Below are positions 59,565 through 64,000 of a stretch of 64,000 bases of DNA, piece after piece. The stretch comes from CAWJNF01 sp963844235. Its GTDB lineage: Bacteria > Actinomycetota > Thermoleophilia > Gaiellales > Gaiellaceae. Every line of letters begins with the position of its first letter. Position 1 is the first letter of the stretch. A program made the translations under genes and the position numbers. The notes below the pieces were generated by a model, which was not told the origin of the DNA, did not search any database, and worked only from the letters and a program-made list of their open reading frames with translations. Location of the stretch: positions 496,001 to 560,000 of the forward strand of contig CAWJNF010000005.1 in assembly GCA_963844235.1 (NCBI GenBank), given 5' to 3'.

Positions 59565-60194
59565 CTACTTCCCCGTCCAGCAGTAGTCCCAGAAGTCGCG
59601 CTCCCGCTCGAAGACCTCTAGGGCGGCGCCACGAGTACCCTCCGGCTCGCCGTGCCGGTCGACCACATCGCCGACCGACGCGACCCATTCCGGAAACGGC
59701 GGTGCGGTCCATGTGGCGAACCAATGCGCATATCGACCCTTTCCTCCCCGGGGCAGCAGTGTGCCCCACAGGTCGAGATAGAATCTCTCGCCTGCCCAGT
59801 ACGCCCCAATTCCCTCAGCGAAACCTACGTCAGCGCTCGACTGCAACAGTTCGATGAACTTCGCTGTCGCCGGCATCGGGCCCGTAGCGAAGTCGACATT
59901 ACCCTTCCTCGCCTCGGACGAAAAGAGATCGATCTCTGCATTCAACGGGGCGTAGGCGGCGCTCAGAACATCGATTGACGATTCGTCCGGGGCTTTAACA
60001 ATCAGCGTGCCAAGAACTCGCCGTAAAGCTTGCGCAAATAGCGTGTCTTCTCTGACCCATCGCAGATAAGCGGCTTCAGGAATATCATCCTCGAGCAGAG
60101 CTCGGAAGAACGGGTGCTCGATCAACTCCGATTCCACGTCTTTCGTCTCCTCGAGGATCTGCTCGGTAAGACGACTTGCTGCTGTACCCATCAT
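59565..60194 (-). CDS. TenA/thiaminase-II-like (heme-oxygenase-fold) protein
   Basis: This 209-residue helical protein has TEQILEETKDVESELIEHPFFRALLEDD, YLRWVREDTLFAQALRRVLGTL and the C-terminal ALEVFERERDFWDYCW, where the FER/ExxFW element matches the TenA catalytic Glu region. The catalytic Cys of classical TenA is not seen; the only Cys is in the last residues. It may be a TenA_E-type or a divergent member acting on a pyrimidine-like amine. GGAGG precedes the ATG pair; start taken at 60194. Its link to the nitrile genes is positional only. Confidence 0.8.
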   Translation of the reverse strand: MMGTAASRLTEQILEETKDVESELIEHPFFRALLEDDIPEAAYLRWVREDTLFAQALRRVLGTLIVKAPDESSIDVLSAAYAPLNAEIDLFSSEARKGNVDFATGPMPATAKFIELLQSSADVGFAEGIGAYWAGERFYLDLWGTLLPRGGKGRYAHWFATWTAPPFPEWVASVGDVVDRHGEPEGTRGAALEVFERERDFWDYCWTGK

Positions 60195-60722
60195 CGCGGC
60201 CTCCTCCGTTGTGTGTCACTCCTGGCCGCCGGCTGCGCCAGCGCGCGACGTCAGCCCGTCGAGAAGCGGGCCGGGTCTCAGGTTCTGGATCGTCTCCTTC
60301 CAACGCACATCGTCCAGCAGGGTCCCTCGCGATCAGGGAGCGATGAAAGTCGCAACCGATTTCGGTGTCAAGCCAGTCTGACCATCTCGCAACACCATGT
60401 CGTAATCGGCATCAGACGCTCCGAAGGAATCCTACGCCTCGGCGAGCAACTTCTCTGTCAACCGGCCGAAGGCGCGTGGGCTCCAGTGCGCAACGACCCA
60501 GGTGCTATCGAGTTCCTTCGCTGGAAGCAACGGGCCGAGCGCCGCTCTGAGTGAGCGCAGCTCGTCACGGACGTCTGCACCGGGTCGATCTGAACCGCTC
60601 GCTAGCCGCCATCGAGCCTCCGTTTCCGGCAAGGCGCAAATACCGCCAAAGACACGTCCCGCCGAGCGGCGCTCGTCCGGTCGTACGCTCGTACGGGCGT
60701 GAGTGCGGGCGGCGGAGCTGCT
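60195..60722. other. Gene-poor, apparently decayed stretch
   Basis: This stretch of about 530 bases holds no complete gene that I can recognise. On the minus strand, a 66-codon reading with a TTG start (60432-60632; ends TWVVAHWSPRAFGRLTEKLL) looks protein-like but matches no family I know, and a short MVLRDGQTGLTPKSVATFIAP follows. It borders the SRPBCC relic, so gene debris from a rearrangement is likely. Confidence 0.5.
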
Positions 60723-60775
60723 TCCTCAGCGACCTCAAGACCCTGCTCGAGACCGGCGCGGCGCTCGAGGGCTGA
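60723..60775 (+). pseudogene. C-terminal remnant of an SRPBCC/AHSA1 gene
   Basis: The codons LSDLKTLLETGAALEG and the TGA are the same as the end of the intact SRPBCC gene at 26048-26551. No more than a trace of the preceding coding sequence is left (a GGGCGGCGGAGCTG stretch). It is the mirror image of the sigma relic at 26557-26720. Confidence 0.8.
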
Positions 60776-60882
60776 CGGGTGTTACGGGTGGAGGCCCTGC
60801 GCGAGCCGGGCCTCCACCTCCCGATCGCAGGCCGTGGCGCGCTCGAGCAGCAGGTCGCGTACGCGGACGTTGTGGGTGAGCG
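60723..60882. repeat. Copy 2 of the 159-base duplicated junction
   Basis: Nearly identical to 26499-26657 (one extra G and about three substitutions). The left part is the last codons of an SRPBCC gene; the right part is the 3' end of the intact ECF42 sigma gene. Similarity stops abruptly at 60723 on the left. Confidence 0.9.
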
Positions 60883-62077
60883 CCGCCGCTCGCTCGAATT
60901 CCGTACGCGCCTCGTCGAGCCGGCCCAGCTTGACGAGGAGGTCGCCGCGCACGCTCGGCAGGAGGTGGTAGGCGCGCAGCGCCTGCTCCGACCTCAGCGC
61001 GTCGACGAGCTCCAGGCCTTCCGTAGGGCCGAACGCCATCGAGACGGCGACCGCGCGGTTGAGCTCCACCACAGGCGATGGCGCGAGCTCGGCGAGTGCG
61101 TCGTAGAGCGCTGCGATGCGCGCCCAGTCCGTCGCTTCCGGGGTCAGGGCCCGTGCGTGGCAAGCCGCTATCGCGGCCTGGAGCGCGTACGGGCCGAGCG
61201 CGCTCCCGAGCTCCTCGGCACGCCGAAGCGCGGCGAGACCGCGACCGATGAGGAGCCGATCCCAGCGCGCCCGGTTCTGGTCGAGGAGCAGGACGGGCTC
61301 ACCGGACGGGCCGACACGGGCGCGCAGGCGCGAGGCCTGGATCTCCATCAGCGCGACGAGGCCGTGCACCTCCGGCTCGTCGGGGGCGAGCTGGGCGAGG
61401 ATGCGGCCCAGCCGGAGCGCGTCCTCGCAGAGCGCGGGCCGTATCCAGTCGGCGCCGGCGGTCGCCGTGTAGCCCTCGTTGAAGACCAGGTAGACGACCT
61501 CGAGCACCGACTCGAGCCTGGCGGCGACCTCCGGCCCGCGAGGGACCTCGATCGGGACGCGTGCCTCGGTGAGGGTTCGCTTGGCGCGCACGATCCGCTG
61601 AGCGACGGTCGCTTCCGGAACGAGGAACGCGCGGGCGATCTCGTCGGTCGTCAGGCCTCCGACCAGGCGGAGCGTCAGCGCGACGCGCGCGTCGGTCGAG
61701 AGCACCGGATGGCAGGCTGTGAAGACGAGGCTCAGGAGATCGTCTCCGATGTCGTCGTCCAGGGCGGCGTCGAGATCCGGCTCGGCCGGCTCCTCGAGCT
61801 CCAGCTCGCGACCGAGCTGCTCGTACTTGCGCTCGAGCCGCTCTCTCCGGCGCAAGAGGTCGATGGCACGGTGTTTCGCCGTGGCCATGAGCCAGGCGCC
61901 CGGGTTGTCCGGGACGCCCGACTCGGGCCACTGCTCGAGGGCTGCGACGAGCGCGTCCTGGGCGAGCTCCTCGGCAAGACCGACGTCGCGCACGATCCGC
62001 GCGAGACCGGCGATGAGCCTGGCCGACTCGATCCGCCAGACGGCATCGATCGCACGATGCGGGTCGGACTCCTTCAC
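60782..62077 (-). CDS. ECF42-type RNA polymerase sigma factor with C-terminal TPR-like domain
   Basis: This 431-residue sigma factor has region 2 (RIVRDVGLAEELAQDALVAAL, NPGAWLMATAKHRAIDLLRR), region 4 (ARVALTLRLVGGLTTDEIARAFLVPEATVAQRIVRAKR) and a long C-terminal DUF6596/TPR-like domain (EVVYLVFNEGYTAT, VHGLVALMEIQASRLRARVG, LNRAVAVSMAFGP, GRLDEARTEFERAAALT). It lies 45 bases downstream of a YCII/DGPF gene, the standard partner of this group. The start is GTG 62077. A decayed second copy of its 3' end is at 26557-26720. Confidence 0.95.
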   Translation of the reverse strand: MKESDPHRAIDAVWRIESARLIAGLARIVRDVGLAEELAQDALVAALEQWPESGVPDNPGAWLMATAKHRAIDLLRRRERLERKYEQLGRELELEEPAEPDLDAALDDDIGDDLLSLVFTACHPVLSTDARVALTLRLVGGLTTDEIARAFLVPEATVAQRIVRAKRTLTEARVPIEVPRGPEVAARLESVLEVVYLVFNEGYTATAGADWIRPALCEDALRLGRILAQLAPDEPEVHGLVALMEIQASRLRARVGPSGEPVLLLDQNRARWDRLLIGRGLAALRRAEELGSALGPYALQAAIAACHARALTPEATDWARIAALYDALAELAPSPVVELNRAVAVSMAFGPTEGLELVDALRSEQALRAYHLLPSVRGDLLVKLGRLDEARTEFERAAALTHNVRVRDLLLERATACDREVEARLAQGLHP

Positions 62078-62122
62078 GGCTAGCGGATCATCGACTGCCG
62101 GGACGCGACCAGGTCGCCTCGA

Positions 62123-62542
62123 CTACTGGTTCGCTGCGACCTGCGCCCGCAGGCGCTCGTTGGCCTCCTTCAGCTCGGGCGTCATCTCCGCGGCGAAGTC
62201 CTCCGTCTCGAAGACCGGACGCAGCTCGATCTCCGTCCCACCGTCGAACGGCGCGCGCTTGAGCCATTCGACCGCCTCGTCGAGCGACTTCACCTGCCAG
62301 AGCCAGAAGCCGGCGATCAGCTCTTTCGTCTCGGCGAAGGGCCCGTCGATCACGGTTCGCTCCGTTCCGGAAAACCTGATCCGTACGCCCTTCGAGCTCG
62401 GGTGGAGCCCTTCGCCGGCGAGCATCACGCCGGCCTTCACGAGCTCCTCGTTGTACTTGGTCATGTCGGTCAGGAGCTCCTGGCTCGGCAGCACACCGGC
62501 CTCGCTCTCCGAACTCGCCTTGACCAGCACCATGACTCTCAT
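62123..62542 (-). CDS. YCII-related (DGPF) protein, ECF42 partner
   Basis: This 139-residue protein has MRVMVLVKASSESEAGVLPS, MTKYNEELVKAGVMLAGEGLHPS, DGPFAETKELIAGFWLWQVKSLDEAVEWLKRAPF and EIELRPVFE. The DGPF motif marks the YCII-related proteins that accompany ECF42 sigma factors. It may be a regulated target or a small metabolic enzyme; the function is not established. GGAG precedes the ATG, and it is co-directional with the sigma gene. Confidence 0.94.
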   Translation of the reverse strand: MRVMVLVKASSESEAGVLPSQELLTDMTKYNEELVKAGVMLAGEGLHPSSKGVRIRFSGTERTVIDGPFAETKELIAGFWLWQVKSLDEAVEWLKRAPFDGGTEIELRPVFETEDFAAEMTPELKEANERLRAQVAANQ

Positions 62543-62645
62543 CGTCGTCTCCTTTCGGGAGTTGCCGTCAACCTAGCCTCTACCTACCCGTCGAACGGGC
62601 TGCCTCGAAATCGACACGGGCAAACCAGCGCGACGCCTCGACCGG

Positions 62646-63698
62646 ATGTCTCTTGACACCGTGTGGCACCATCTTTGCGTGGGCACTCGGGCGAGGGGAC
62701 GGCGTCGGCCTGTCTGGCGCGACGGTGAGACGTGGCTCGATCCGGACGAGATCCAGTGGTTCGGCGAGGTTGCGCGATCCGTGCGTGCCGCGGTGGCGCC
62801 GCAACCGCTCCTGGCCGGCGTCGGCGGCGGGACGGTGGCGTTGCCGGGCGTCGGCCTGTCGGCCCGGCCGGCGGCTCGCGCCGCCCCGTTACACCGGCGG
62901 CGACCCCGCCCATCGCGGCGCCGTCGCCTCGCAACGCGCTTCCTGCCGAGCGTGACGGTGCTCGTGACCGCGTCGGCCGTGGGGCCGGCGCTCCTCGCGA
63001 TCGAGGCCGCGAAGCCTGAACCTCTGCCGGCGGCTCCCCCGGCTCCATCCGCTCCAACGGTGCAGCCGGCGGCGGACCTGACACCGTGGCTCGACTTGCG
63101 CGCGGCCGGGGCTGCGGAAGTGCCGCCCGCCGAGCAACCGGCGGCCGAGCCCGCCGCGCAGCGGCCCGACAGGCCGGCGATCGCGTGGCGTAATTCGCGG
63201 GCCGTCGGCGTTCCGCACAACGGCCGGCTCGTGAACGGCGTGCGCCTGCCGGTCGCAGGGCCCGACTGGGTCACATGGGATCCGGTGCTCCACCGTGTGC
63301 CGAACAGGGCGGCTCGTCTCGCCGGCACCGACAAGCTCGTGAGGCTCGTGCTCGGCGTGATCGGCGAGTATCGCCTCGCCCATCCGAAGGCACCGAAGGT
63401 CGTCATCGGCGATCTCAGCCGGTTGCGCGGCGGCGAGATCGACGAGCACGTCTCGCACGAGAACGGGCTAGACGTCGACGTCTACTACCCGCGCCGCGAT
63501 GGCAAGCTGCGGCCCCCGCGGACGGTCTCGCAGATCGACATGCGGCTGGCCCGGGATCTCCTGGATCGCTTCGTCGCCGCCGGCGCCTCGATCGTCTTCG
63601 TCGGATGGTCGACGCCGCTCCGCGGGCACGCCGGGGTTGTCGTGCCCTATCCCAACCACGACAACCACATGCACGTCAGGATCGCTCCCCCGGCTTGA
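62646..63698 (+). CDS. Membrane-anchored murein-endopeptidase-like protein (MepA/M74-like)
   Basis: This 350-residue protein has a basic cytoplasmic part, one transmembrane segment (about 99-121), a Pro/Ala-rich linker (125-175) and an extracellular domain (195-348). That domain carries LAS-peptidase zinc motifs: GDLSRLRGGEIDEHVSHENGLDVDVYYPR (H271, D278 region) and PNHDNHMHVRI (H341/H343). Such enzymes cut peptidoglycan cross-links. ATG 62646 is used; GTG 62679 is an in-frame alternative. Divergent from the YCII gene. Confidence 0.85.
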   Translation: MSLDTVWHHLCVGTRARGRRRPVWRDGETWLDPDEIQWFGEVARSVRAAVAPQPLLAGVGGGTVALPGVGLSARPAARAAPLHRRRPRPSRRRRLATRFLPSVTVLVTASAVGPALLAIEAAKPEPLPAAPPAPSAPTVQPAADLTPWLDLRAAGAAEVPPAEQPAAEPAAQRPDRPAIAWRNSRAVGVPHNGRLVNGVRLPVAGPDWVTWDPVLHRVPNRAARLAGTDKLVRLVLGVIGEYRLAHPKAPKVVIGDLSRLRGGEIDEHVSHENGLDVDVYYPRRDGKLRPPRTVSQIDMRLARDLLDRFVAAGASIVFVGWSTPLRGHAGVVVPYPNHDNHMHVRIAPPA

Positions 63699-63721
63699 GC
63701 CGGGAAGAAGCGCCTCGGGGC

Positions 63722-64000
63722 TCACTCGACGCGGTCGAGGATCGGCTCGGGTCTTTCGCCGAGAAACTCCACCCATCGGCTTCTGATGCACGGGTAGTGC
63801 TTCGCGGCCTCGACCAGGTCGAGAAAGGCCGCGATCAGGGCCTCGAAGCGCTCGTGCAGCTGAGGATCGGCGATTCGGCCGTCCGCGTCGAATGCCGTGT
63901 GCGCCTGCGCCAGCGAGAACATGTCCGGGTAGATCCGGGCTCCAAGGTGCTCGAACGGCACCCGTAGGGACCAGAGGCCCCGATTGCCGCCTACCATCGA
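63722..64000 (-). CDS. NADPH-dependent FMN reductase-like protein (N-terminus beyond window)
   Basis: Only the last 92 residues are inside the window; the frame is open through base 64000. GLWSLRVPFEHLGARIYPD, AFDADGRIADPQLHERFEALIAAFLDLVE matches the C-terminus of flavodoxin-fold NADPH-dependent FMN reductases (family with AzoR/ChrR-like enzymes). The catalytic and FMN-binding loop lies outside. It converges with the murein endopeptidase gene, leaving 23 bases between stops. Confidence 0.75.
   Translation of the reverse strand, partial: SMVGGNRGLWSLRVPFEHLGARIYPDMFSLAQAHTAFDADGRIADPQLHERFEALIAAFLDLVEAAKHYPCIRSRWVEFLGERPEPILDRVE

Noticed and set aside
60432..60632. Possible 66-residue minus-strand gene
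   Set aside because: The end looks protein-like, but it needs a TTG start with no ribosome site and lies in a decayed stretch. Not called without a database match.

Overview
The window is a very GC-rich (about two thirds G+C by eye) bacterial chromosome fragment. It has many GTG starts, tight 4-base ATGA/GTGA gene overlaps, several ECF sigma factors, ArsR-SRPBCC pairs and a Rhodococcus-like nitrile hydratase set. This fits a soil actinobacterium, perhaps Thermoleophilia (Gaiellales/Solirubrobacterales), but no rRNA, tRNA or other taxonomic marker is present, so the placement is inference. I saw no insertion sequence, integrase, CRISPR array or RNA gene.

Layout. 1-3.5 kb: an edge-truncated SelA-like PLP enzyme coupled to a creatininase-family amidohydrolase, a small I78-like lipoprotein, and a haloacetate-dehalogenase-like hydrolase. 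3.6-10.2 kb: one 2211-residue secreted mosaic protein (DUF7948 domain, beta-propeller repeats, DUF5060/GH5-like glycosidase, metzincin protease, RTX repeats). 10.4-14.6 kb: a signalling operon of hybrid kinase, HPt protein and receiver-cyclase. 14.7-26.6 kb: regulators and stress genes (two SnoaL-type ECF sigmas, VOC proteins, a broken MarR gene, a peroxiredoxin, a STAS protein, two ArsR/SRPBCC pairs, an MFS exporter, a flavin monooxygenase and a double-HD LuxR regulator).

26.9-60.2 kb is the most striking part. It is a catabolic island for nitrogen-containing organic compounds, with a nitrilase, a cobalt-type nitrile hydratase with accessory protein and CbtB/CbtA cobalt transporter, a Rhodococcus-type amidase, an acetamidase/formamidase, an M20 amidohydrolase, a two-subunit CoA-transferase, a full ABC importer with two unusual ATPases, a GntR/FCD regulator, and three molybdenum hydroxylase sets (two complete, one split). 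I infer uptake of a small, probably heterocyclic, nitrile or amide, ring or side-chain hydroxylation, conversion of nitrile and amide to acid, CoA activation and further breakdown. The substrate is not readable from the sequence.

60.2-64 kb: a decayed stretch, an ECF42 sigma with its YCII partner, a membrane-anchored murein-endopeptidase-like protein and an edge-truncated FMN reductase. The junctions at 26.5 and 60.7 kb are near-identical copies of one ancestral convergent SRPBCC/ECF42 locus; each copy has kept one gene and lost the other.

A recurrent promoter geometry (a TAnnnT-like -10 box about 6 bases before the start codon) suggests that many regulatory and first-in-operon genes here are leaderless.
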